From contig CAILLA010000170.1 in NCBI GenBank assembly GCA_903834925.1, positions 51,378-115,377 on the forward strand: a stretch of 64,000 nucleotides of DNA. The letters are read 5' to 3'. Of the stretch, positions 38,601 to 46,807 are shown one piece after another; position 1 is the stretch's first letter; every line of letters begins with the position of its first letter. Under the pieces are notes generated by a model. It did not search any database, was not told the origin of the DNA, and saw only the letters and a program-made list of their open reading frames with translations. The DNA comes from an uncultured Schlesneria sp. Lineage in GTDB: Bacteria > Planctomycetota > Planctomycetia > Planctomycetales > Planctomycetaceae. The position numbers and the translations under genes are program-made.

Positions 38601-39202
38601 ACTTGAATGAATCAGGATTCCGATTTGAGAACAAGTGGTTCGCCCCGCACGTCGAATTCCGATTTCCACTGATCGGTGAACTCACGATTTCCGGCGTTCA
38701 GATCGAATTGCGCCAGGCGATTGAACCATGGCACGTGCTTGGCGAAGAGTTTGGCGGTACGGGAACTGCTCGATATGTCGATTCGTCCGTTGAACGCGTT
38801 CAGGTCAAAGTTCGCGGGCTGACAGATCCCCGATTCGTTATTACTTGTAATGGACGCCGGGTGCCACTCCATCCGACCGGAACAAAGGGCGAGTTCGTCG
38901 CTGGGGTACGTTTCCGAGCGTGGCAACCACCATCATGTCTGCACCCGACCATTGGAGTTCATTCTCCGCTGGTGTTTGATCTTCTTGACATGTGGAATAA
39001 GCGGTCGATAGGCGGCTGTACCTGGCACGTGTCACATCCTGGCGGTCGGCACTATGCGACCTTCCCGGTAAACGCGTACGAAGCGGAAAGTCGCCGAGTG
39101 GCAAGATTCTTCCAAATCGGTCACACTCCAGGGCTTCAATTGATCCCTGAAAACGAAAAGAACGTTGACTATCCGTTTACGTTGGATATGAGAAGGACTT
39201 AA
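35666..39202 (+). CDS. Transglutaminase family protein with DUF2126
   Basis: 1178 residues. An N-terminal beta domain (1-100) precedes a transglutaminase core with catalytic Cys180 (GSCRDSA), His229 (DLHAWAEV) and Asp245 (GLDPTSG). The remainder (about 300-1178) is DUF2126, with [53 protein letters not shown] and [14 protein letters not shown]. It is probably cytoplasmic. DUF2126 resembles a ligase of the ATP-grasp or glutamine synthetase-like type, coupled to a thiol peptidase/transferase domain. It is the largest gene of the block. Confidence 0.92.
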   Translation: [1178 protein letters not shown]

Positions 39203-39252
39203 AGTACGTCTTCCTTGTTTGAGTTTTCCGTTGTTAAAACGAGACTGCATGA

Positions 39253-41898
39253 ATGTCTCGACTGGCAACGGAAGATTTAACGGGAAGAGCGGAATTGCGA
39301 CTTTCTGGAGTCTCCGTAACAATGAATGACAGCACCGGTGCGGTGAGTGCTCATCCGGCCGGCGATATCGTCTCACAGTATCAGCCGCCGAATCAGCTCT
39401 TTGACGAGATGCTGGGACCGGAGGCGCGGGTGCGCCCTGCGTGGTCGCGATTGGCCCAATGTCTGAACGAAGAAGGCTCAGCCGGGCTGGTACGACGAAG
39501 CGATCAAGCTCGCCATCTTCTTCGCGAAAATGGTGTCACTTATAATGTTTATGGAGCGGCCAAGGACCTGGAGCGACCGTGGGAACTTGACCCCATTCCG
39601 TTGATGGTCCCGATCAAAGAATGGCAATTTCTGGCTGATGCTTTGAAACAGCGGGCCCGATTGTTAAACCGGATTCTTGCCGATGTCTACGGTCCTCAGG
39701 ACTTGATGCGGTCGGGCGTGCTGCCACCGAACAGTCTGTTCGAGCACCCCAACTACCTCTTGCCTTGTGTTGGCATTAATCCTCCCGCAGGCATCTTCCT
39801 TCATTGGTATGCAGCCCAGTTGGCACGAGACGCACGGGGCCAATGGATTGCGTTGGGTGATCGCTCGCAGGGCCCGTCTGGTGCTGGATACGCCGTCGAG
39901 AATCGGATTGTTGTTTCTCGTACGTTGCCGGAAGAATTTCAAAGTCAGAATGTCGTCCGACTCGCCTCGTTTTTCATTGCTCTTCAGAATACGCTGGCCA
40001 GTTTGTCTCGCAGCCACCGCGAGAACCCTCGCGTCGTTCTACTGTCACCCGGACCCAAAAGCTCGCGTTACTTTGAAGACGTCTACCTGGCCCGATATCT
40101 CGGCTATACGCTGGTTGAAGGAGGGGATCTGACGGTTCGTGGTGACGGAGTTTACCTGAAAACACTTGGCGGATTGCTTGAAGTGGATGTCATCCTCCGC
40201 CGGATGGCTGATGGGCGATGTGATCCGCTCGAATTGCGTCCTGATTCGCGTGCGGGAATTCCCGGACTGATCCAGGTTGTGCGCGACGGTCAAGTTGTGG
40301 TCGCTAATGCCCTTGGCAGCGGCTTCCTCGAAGCCCCTTTAATACAAGCGTTTCTCCCAGCGGCGTGTCGATTCCTGCTTGGAGAAGACCTTAAGCTTCC
40401 ATCGGTCGCGACATGGTGGTGTGGACGAAGTGACGACCTGAAGTATGTTGAAGCAAACCTCGATCGCCTTGTCATTCGTCACGCTTATCGCCATCACAAC
40501 ACGAAGGTCTATGTCGGAAGCAATCTGGCGTATGACGAGAGAGCCAGACTGATTCTCGAGATGCGGGCAAAGCCGAGTCATTTTGTGGCTCAAGAACCTG
40601 TTGTGGGATCGACAGCCCCTGTCTGGTGTAACGATCGAATGCAGCCCTGGCACGTCACGTTACGTGCCTTCGCCGTTGCTTCCGACGGTGACTATCAGGT
40701 GATGCCCGGCGGTTTGTCGCGAGTTGCCACTCGATCAGAAACCCTGACCGAATCCATGGCGGCGGGACAACGAAGTAAAGACGTTTGGATTCTCGCAGAC
40801 AGTCCGGTCGAACCGGTCTCGTTGTTACGCCCTAAACAGACGGCCCTTGAGCTTCGCCGTAGTGCAAACGACTTACCAAGCCGGGCCGCAGATCACTTGT
40901 TCTGGCTGGGGCGGTCCATCGAAAGGACTGAAGCCAAGGTACGGCACGCGCGTAGCGTTGTTGCTCGTATGACAAGTGAACTGCAACCTGCTCGATTGTC
41001 AGACCTCCATTTACTCGTTCTCGCGATCGACGACCCGGGCGAATCACCATTGGCCGCCGTCAACACTGATGAAGGGGGGCTTTGGCAAGCGCTGGTCGAA
41101 TCGGTCTGGTCGTTTCTTCACGATCCCTATCGAAAGGCGGGATTATTCGATGCTATCGAGACGACTCACCGGACGGCATCAATCGTCCGAGATCGAATTT
41201 CTGTCGATGGCTGGCGAATCATCAACCAATTGAAATTCCCACAATCACGGCATGTTGCGGCCCCCAGAACAACTGCTGATCTGGCAGAAGCCTTAGCCCC
41301 TTTGAATCAATTGCTGACATCACTTTCGGCGTTCAGCGGCCTGTGTAATGACAGCATGACACGCGGCCCTGGATGGCGTTTTCTTGATATCGGGCGGCGA
41401 ATTGAACGGGCTCTGCAAACGCTGCGTGTGATCCGCGGCTTATTGGTCGATGGCCACGCCGACGTTCTACCGCGACTCGAAGCGATGCTTGAAATCGCAG
41501 ATAGTTCGATGACGTATCGTTACCGTTATCTCACAACGCTTCAGTTGGCTCCCGTGTTGGATCTCGTACTGGCGGACGAATCGAACCCGAGGGCCGTCGG
41601 GTTTCAGCTCATGGCATTGTCCGAGCACGTTCGAAGTCTGGCGCGAGACGAGTCGGAAATGGTCCGAACTTCTGAACAAAAACTTGTTTTGTCGGCTCAG
41701 GCATCACTCCGTTTGGCCGATGTGGAATCCTTTTGCGCCGTGAATGGTGCCGGTGATCGCCGGCAGTTGGATAAGTTTTTGGCCCTGCTGACTTCCGATC
41801 TTCGCGCTCTGTCAGATAGCATTACTCATACGTATCTCACCCATACCGTTGATTCGAGGCAGCTCGAAGTCCAAATCCAGATTCCAAGAAGAGCATAA
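39253..41898 (+). CDS. Fusion of a circularly permuted ATP-grasp and an alpha-E domain
   Basis: 881 residues. The first half (about 40-500) is a second, divergent permuted ATP-grasp (YQPPNQLFDEML, RVVLLSPGPKSSRYFED, VDVILRRMADGRCDPLELRP, VIRHAYRHHNTKVYV). The second half (about 540-870) is an alpha-E domain (SRAADHLFWLGRSIERTEAK). In the first set the same two domains are separate genes. The KPANxxGGYG ATP site is degenerate here (RHAYRHHNTKVY), so ATP binding is doubtful. An ATG at 39322 is an alternative start. Confidence 0.9.
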   Translation: MSRLATEDLTGRAELRLSGVSVTMNDSTGAVSAHPAGDIVSQYQPPNQLFDEMLGPEARVRPAWSRLAQCLNEEGSAGLVRRSDQARHLLRENGVTYNVYGAAKDLERPWELDPIPLMVPIKEWQFLADALKQRARLLNRILADVYGPQDLMRSGVLPPNSLFEHPNYLLPCVGINPPAGIFLHWYAAQLARDARGQWIALGDRSQGPSGAGYAVENRIVVSRTLPEEFQSQNVVRLASFFIALQNTLASLSRSHRENPRVVLLSPGPKSSRYFEDVYLARYLGYTLVEGGDLTVRGDGVYLKTLGGLLEVDVILRRMADGRCDPLELRPDSRAGIPGLIQVVRDGQVVVANALGSGFLEAPLIQAFLPAACRFLLGEDLKLPSVATWWCGRSDDLKYVEANLDRLVIRHAYRHHNTKVYVGSNLAYDERARLILEMRAKPSHFVAQEPVVGSTAPVWCNDRMQPWHVTLRAFAVASDGDYQVMPGGLSRVATRSETLTESMAAGQRSKDVWILADSPVEPVSLLRPKQTALELRRSANDLPSRAADHLFWLGRSIERTEAKVRHARSVVARMTSELQPARLSDLHLLVLAIDDPGESPLAAVNTDEGGLWQALVESVWSFLHDPYRKAGLFDAIETTHRTASIVRDRISVDGWRIINQLKFPQSRHVAAPRTTADLAEALAPLNQLLTSLSAFSGLCNDSMTRGPGWRFLDIGRRIERALQTLRVIRGLLVDGHADVLPRLEAMLEIADSSMTYRYRYLTTLQLAPVLDLVLADESNPRAVGFQLMALSEHVRSLARDESEMVRTSEQKLVLSAQASLRLADVESFCAVNGAGDRRQLDKFLALLTSDLRALSDSITHTYLTHTVDSRQLEVQIQIPRRA

Positions 41899-41978
41899 AC
41901 TTATTGTTGCAGTTTCTGATTTGAGGATATTTGAATCGGTGCTCGTCGGTTTTGTCTCCTCGCCACGTAAAACGTCCA

Positions 41979-42866
41979 ATGCACTATACCGTTCGACACA
42001 CAACGACGTATTCGTACACTGACCCAGTGTCAATTTGTCAGAACGATGTTCATTTGACGCCTCGCCAGACTCCGTTTCAATCTATTGCCGGTTTCCAGTT
42101 AGAAGTCTCTCCGGAACCGATGTTACAACGTTCCTGGATCGACACGTTTGGCAACGAAGTACGATATTTCTCGCTGGAAGAGCCACATCAAGAACTGCGA
42201 GTCACCGCTCGAAGCCGAATCACTGTCTTAAAACGAGAACTCCCTTTACCGTTCCATACTTGCGCCTGGGAGACCGTTCGCGATCAGCTTGCCGCTGCTG
42301 AAACTCCTGAAATGCGAATGATGTCACAATTTCGTTTTGAGTCTCCATATATTCAATACCTGAATCAGGCTCGCGATTATGCGCTGCCAAGTTTCACTCC
42401 CGGGCGTCCGCTCCTCGAAGCCGCACTTGATCTCACCTCAAGAATTTATCACGAATTTGAATACGCTCCCGCAGCAACAAGCATTAACACCCCAACCAAA
42501 GAAGTGCTGGAAAAGCGACGCGGCGTTTGCCAGGACTTTGCTCACCTTCAGATTACCGCGATGCGAAGCCTGGGTCTGGCCGCTCGCTATGTTAGCGGTT
42601 ATCTTGTGACCGTTCCTCCACCAGGAAAGCCAAGACTCGTCGGAGCGGACGCATCGCACGCATGGCTGGCGGTCTTTTGCCCGGACCATGGATGGATCGA
42701 TCTTGACCCCACAAATAACGTGATTCCCCAGGAACGACACATTACAATCGGCTGGGGGCGCGACTACGGCGATGTCTGTCCAATTCAGGGGGTCCTGACC
42801 GGAGGCGGCTCACATGTCTTGACCGTCTCTGTCGATGTCGCGCCGGTGCCGATTGACGCCACATGA
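41979..42866 (+). CDS. Transglutaminase-like protease/transferase
   Basis: 295 residues from the ATG at 41979 (MHYTVRHTTTYSYTDPV), typical of the family; the longer frame from a TTG is unlikely. The beta-sandwich N-domain is followed by the transglutaminase core with Cys184 (GVCQDFAH), His227 (DASHAWLAV) and Asp242 (IDLDPTNNV). It lacks DUF2126. It completes the second set (ATP-grasp-alpha-E fusion plus transglutaminase), 80 bases after the fusion gene. Confidence 0.92.
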   Translation: MHYTVRHTTTYSYTDPVSICQNDVHLTPRQTPFQSIAGFQLEVSPEPMLQRSWIDTFGNEVRYFSLEEPHQELRVTARSRITVLKRELPLPFHTCAWETVRDQLAAAETPEMRMMSQFRFESPYIQYLNQARDYALPSFTPGRPLLEAALDLTSRIYHEFEYAPAATSINTPTKEVLEKRRGVCQDFAHLQITAMRSLGLAARYVSGYLVTVPPPGKPRLVGADASHAWLAVFCPDHGWIDLDPTNNVIPQERHITIGWGRDYGDVCPIQGVLTGGGSHVLTVSVDVAPVPIDAT

Positions 42867-42890
42867 TGAGGTCCCTATAAACATCCCCCT

Positions 42891-42919
42891 CTTCGGCTTT
42901 TAGCCGAGGCTGTTATTTT
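42891..42919 (+). terminator. Terminator at the end of the ATP-grasp/transglutaminase block
   Basis: CTTCGGCT and AGCCGAGG (8-bp arms, one G-T pair, 3-base loop) are followed by TGTTATTTT. It separates the block from thrS. Confidence 0.65.
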
Positions 42920-42963
42920 GCTTCGCCTTCGGTCCAATCCCTTTGTCTAGGATTGCCCTCGCC

Positions 42964-45165
42964 ATGCTTCAAGTTAAATTGCCAGACGGTACGATTGTTG
43001 ATCATCCAGATCATGCGACAGCCTATGATGTCGCTTCGGCCATCAGCCCACGGCTGGCCTCGGCGGCCATCGGAGCCGTCGTTGCCGGGCAGGTCACAGA
43101 TATTCTGAGACCACTGAGTGAAGCCACGGACGAGCGGCCCGTGCCATTACAGCTCTTGACTGAAAAGGATCCTGCGTCACTGGCGATCCTGCGACACTCA
43201 TGTGCTCACATTATGGCGCGTGCCGTAATGAGATTGTGGCCGGGTGTCGAGTTGGCATTTGGACCGACGACGGGTCATGGATATTACTACGATATCGCGT
43301 GCTCGCACACGATCAGCGAAGATGACTTCCCCCGAATCGAAGCCGAGATGCAGCGGATCGTCGACTTGGGTGAACCGTTCGAACGGTTCATCTGCGACCG
43401 CGATGAGGCACTGAAACTTGTCGATGGGATGTCTCAATCGCTGAAGGTTGAGCACATCAACACGGGCCTCGCCACTCATCCGACTGTCAGTTTTTACCGA
43501 CAGGGTGAGTTCGTCGACCTTTGCCGTGGACCACATATTCCCGATGCAAAACGCGTAAAAGCGTTCAAGTTGCTTTCAGTAGCAGGAGCCTACTGGAAAG
43601 GGGATGCCAGCGGAAAACAGTTGCAGCGACTGTATGGAACCGCCTGGTTCTCGCAGAAAGACCTGGATTCGTACCTTGACCAAGTCAACGAAGCCAAGCG
43701 TCGAGACCACCGCGTGCTCGGCAAACAGCTGAACCTGTTCTCAATCAGCCAAGAGGTTGGCCAGGGGCTTTGTCTCTGGCTTCCTAAAGGGGCAACCATC
43801 CGGGCCACGCTTGAAGACTTCATCAAGCGTGAACTGATTGCACGCGGCTATCAACCGGTCTACTCGCCGCACATCGGTCGAGTTGACATGTACGAAACCA
43901 GCGGGCACTTCCCTTATTACCGCGAATCACAGTTTGCTCCAATCTTCGGTCACGACGCCGGGGCACTGGTTGACTACTGGGTCCGTCGTCTGGAAGCCCT
44001 GATCATTGATGGAACCGCTTTTTCGCCTGATGACGAAAAGAAGCTTGCCGATTCCGCGAAGCTAATGGGTATGGACCTGGCCGATTTTCCCGCGAATGGA
44101 ACTCCTGCAGCACGTAAAGAGTTCTTGCGAGTTTGGGAGAAGCAACAGGAGCGATACCTGCTTAAGCCGATGAACTGCCCGCACCACGTGCAGATTTATA
44201 AGGCTCAACAGCGAAGTTACCGTGACCTACCTGTGCGATTGGCAGAATTTGGTACCGTCTACCGGCATGAACAGTCGGGCGAACTGAATGGAATGTTGCG
44301 AGTCCGCGGCCTCACCCAGGACGACGCACATCTGTTCGTAACGCCCGATCAAGTTCTGGAAGAGTTCAAGTCGACGCTGGAACTGGTCAAATTCGTGCTT
44401 GCCAGTGTTGGCCTGAACGATTACCGAGTTCAACTCTCCTGTCGGGATTCGAAGAACAAATCGAAGTATGTCGGTACGGATGAAGGTTGGGAAAGCGCCC
44501 AGAATTCGTTGCGAAAAGTTCTTACCGAAATGCAGATGCCGTTCGTCGAGCGGGAAGGGGAAGCCGCGTTCTACGGACCTAAAACTGACTTTATGGTTCG
44601 CGACTGCATCGGTCGTGAATGGCAACTCGGTACCGTCCAACTCGACTTCAATCTTCCTGAGCGGTTCCAACTGGAATACGTAGGTGCGGACAATCAAACC
44701 CACCGTCCTGTCATGATCCATCGCGCTCCGTTTGGTTCGATGGAACGTTTCACTGGCATGTTGATTGAGCACTTTGCCGGGGCATTCCCACTCTGGCTGG
44801 CTCCCGAACAGATTCGAGTCATGTCGATCAGCGACAAGTTCGAAGACTACGCCAAGCAAGTCGAAGCCCGTTTCCGTGCGGCCGGTTTCCGCGTAACAAC
44901 CGACCTTCGCGGTGCCAAAATCAACGCCAAAGTTCGAGATGCCCAAGTCGAACTGATCCCGTACATGCTGATCGTTGGCGGTCGTGACGTTGAAAATGGG
45001 ACGGTGTCAGTCCGTGATCGGATTGAAGGTGACCTCGGTGCCATGCCTTTGGAGGAGGCGCTGACCAAGCTTCTGAAAGAAGTGGCAGAACGAACAATTC
45101 GCCAAGTAAGCGAGAAAAAGTTTCAGCAATTTGACGAGGCAGGCGAAGCGGCAAACGAATATTGA
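42964..45165 (+). CDS. thrS: Threonyl-tRNA synthetase
   Basis: 733 residues from the ATG at 42964. TGS domain (1-65; [16 protein letters not shown]), editing domain (about 66-240; [12 protein letters not shown], the HxxxH site), class II core (about 250-620) and anticodon-binding domain ([20 protein letters not shown]). Motif 2 region is [17 protein letters not shown] and motif 3 [16 protein letters not shown]. An insertion of about 60 residues lies between [10 protein letters not shown] and KPMNCPHH compared with E. coli. CPHH replaces the usual CPGH. It charges tRNA-Thr. Confidence 0.96.
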   Translation: MLQVKLPDGTIVDHPDHATAYDVASAISPRLASAAIGAVVAGQVTDILRPLSEATDERPVPLQLLTEKDPASLAILRHSCAHIMARAVMRLWPGVELAFGPTTGHGYYYDIACSHTISEDDFPRIEAEMQRIVDLGEPFERFICDRDEALKLVDGMSQSLKVEHINTGLATHPTVSFYRQGEFVDLCRGPHIPDAKRVKAFKLLSVAGAYWKGDASGKQLQRLYGTAWFSQKDLDSYLDQVNEAKRRDHRVLGKQLNLFSISQEVGQGLCLWLPKGATIRATLEDFIKRELIARGYQPVYSPHIGRVDMYETSGHFPYYRESQFAPIFGHDAGALVDYWVRRLEALIIDGTAFSPDDEKKLADSAKLMGMDLADFPANGTPAARKEFLRVWEKQQERYLLKPMNCPHHVQIYKAQQRSYRDLPVRLAEFGTVYRHEQSGELNGMLRVRGLTQDDAHLFVTPDQVLEEFKSTLELVKFVLASVGLNDYRVQLSCRDSKNKSKYVGTDEGWESAQNSLRKVLTEMQMPFVEREGEAAFYGPKTDFMVRDCIGREWQLGTVQLDFNLPERFQLEYVGADNQTHRPVMIHRAPFGSMERFTGMLIEHFAGAFPLWLAPEQIRVMSISDKFEDYAKQVEARFRAAGFRVTTDLRGAKINAKVRDAQVELIPYMLIVGGRDVENGTVSVRDRIEGDLGAMPLEEALTKLLKEVAERTIRQVSEKKFQQFDEAGEAANEY

Positions 45166-45285
45166 GTTTGCCCGTGAAACGGAATGCAATTGGTGGGAAA
45201 CGTCACGAACTAAACGACGAACGTCACGTGGGCTTGGTATTTGACTCAGCAAATACAACTCTCGAAACAATGGGAGTCTGTTGTC

Positions 45286-46509
45286 GTGCGAAAGAACAAA
45301 CCGCTGTCATCCGCCTGGTGCGCCATTATCTCATTCACGGTCTGCTTCTTGGCGTCCGTAATGTGGTCAGAGGCCGCTGAACCTGCCCCAGCGGCTCCAG
45401 GCACACAGCTTGACGATCCGCTACGAATGGCCTTGCCGCCAACAATCTTCGCTGTCGCCGGGATCGAAACAAACATCTATTTTGACAATGTCGTTCTCAC
45501 GCTTAACACGGCAAATTACGTGTTTGATGTGACATGTTCCAAGGGCAAACAACAGGCTGAAAGATGGACCTGGATCCCCGCCGAAGCTGACGTTGGAGAG
45601 ATTCCGCTTCAGCTGGAAATTCGCGATGATCAAAACCGAGTCGTCTCACGCGGCAACACCACCGTCAACGTTTCGTCAACCAAATCGGACAAGAACAAAT
45701 CACTCTCTTTGTTGCTCGTTGGCGATAGTCTGACTCATGCCTCAGTCTATTCTCAGCATTTACTTGATCTCTCAGCAAAATCGGGGCACCGAGCTTTAAC
45801 ATTGATTGGGTCACACTGCATTGAACCGACGCTGGGGCTGAACCGGCACGAGGGATATGGGGGCTGGACGGCTCAGCGATTTGCCACTCATTACGCGGAA
45901 ACTGCACGACAAGGAGACTATGCAAAACGAGGTAGTCCGTTTCTGTACAAGCAGGCCGACGGCACCGTGAAGATCGACTTCCAACATTATTGCCAGGACG
46001 TAAATGAGGGGCGATTCCCAGACGTAATGACCATTTTCCTTGGTCCCAATGACATCTTTTCGTATCAAGACGAAACCATCGTGGCGGGAATCCAAGAAAT
46101 GTTGGGTCACTACGATAAGTTGATCGAGATGGTCAAGGCAGCCAGTCCCGCCACACGAATCGGAGTCATGCTCCCAGTTCCTCCAGCAGCCAGTCAGGAT
46201 GCCTTCGGTAACAACTATGCGAATGGACAAACACGTTGGCAGTACAAACGAAACCAGCATGCACTCTTACTGGCGATGATGAAACGATACGGAAGCCGAC
46301 AATCCGAATCGATTCATCTGATCCCGACACACGTAAACTTAGATGCCATTCACAATTATCCGACAGAAATGGTATCACCCAATGGTCATGTGGAAATGAA
46401 AGTCGTCCGGCAAAACAACGGCGTGCATCCATCCGCAGCTGGGTATCGCCAAATCGGGGACACGGTTTTTGCCTGGCTGGCTTCTCTCAACACTCTAGAA
46501 ATCCCGTGA
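45286..46509 (+). CDS. Secreted SGNH/GDSL hydrolase
   Basis: 407 residues from the GTG at 45286, which has GGGAG nine bases upstream and opens a signal peptide (SSAWCAIISFTVCFLASVM). An N-terminal beta-rich domain (about 40-135) precedes the SGNH fold. Block I is LLVGDSLTHAS (nucleophile Ser), block III FLGPNDIFS, and block V NNGVHPSAAGY with the catalytic His. It is probably a periplasmic esterase, perhaps a carbohydrate deacetylase. Its substrate is not clear. Confidence 0.82.
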   Translation: MRKNKPLSSAWCAIISFTVCFLASVMWSEAAEPAPAAPGTQLDDPLRMALPPTIFAVAGIETNIYFDNVVLTLNTANYVFDVTCSKGKQQAERWTWIPAEADVGEIPLQLEIRDDQNRVVSRGNTTVNVSSTKSDKNKSLSLLLVGDSLTHASVYSQHLLDLSAKSGHRALTLIGSHCIEPTLGLNRHEGYGGWTAQRFATHYAETARQGDYAKRGSPFLYKQADGTVKIDFQHYCQDVNEGRFPDVMTIFLGPNDIFSYQDETIVAGIQEMLGHYDKLIEMVKAASPATRIGVMLPVPPAASQDAFGNNYANGQTRWQYKRNQHALLLAMMKRYGSRQSESIHLIPTHVNLDAIHNYPTEMVSPNGHVEMKVVRQNNGVHPSAAGYRQIGDTVFAWLASLNTLEIP

Positions 46510-46531
46510 TTTTTCATCGCGACCAGATGGC

Positions 46532-46665
46532 AACGCAACCCCACCCCCTCTACGGGGGTGGTAATCGGGCTTTTGCACCAGGGACATCGGCCATTAGTGA
46601 ATCTGATTTCAGACGCTAGGGCAAAGGCCCGTTAACCACCCCCGTGGAGGGGGTGGGGTTGCGTT
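46532..46665. repeat. MITE-like palindromic element, copy C
   Basis: This is the most complete copy: about 46-bp arms at both ends (AACGCAACCCCACCCCCT... and its near-perfect inverse), with about 40 bases between. It carries the G/C-rich hairpin and AACGGGCCTTTGC core on both arms. It lies in the gap between the SGNH gene and the sigma factor gene. Confidence 0.75.
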
Positions 46666-46807
46666 TGGATTGCGTGCATCTTTCCTATTCCTCTGCGAAA
46701 AACGCCCTTAATGCATTCCTGAACCGATCAATTGCGGTTGATTCAAAACAAAATCAGAAAAATTTGCGCCGGAATTGGTTACGACGGGGCACTATACTGT
46801 CAGACAA

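Noticed and set aside
32809..42866. Proteasome-like (Anbu) gene expected with this block
   Set aside because: No such gene is present between or beside the ATP-grasp, alpha-E and transglutaminase genes.
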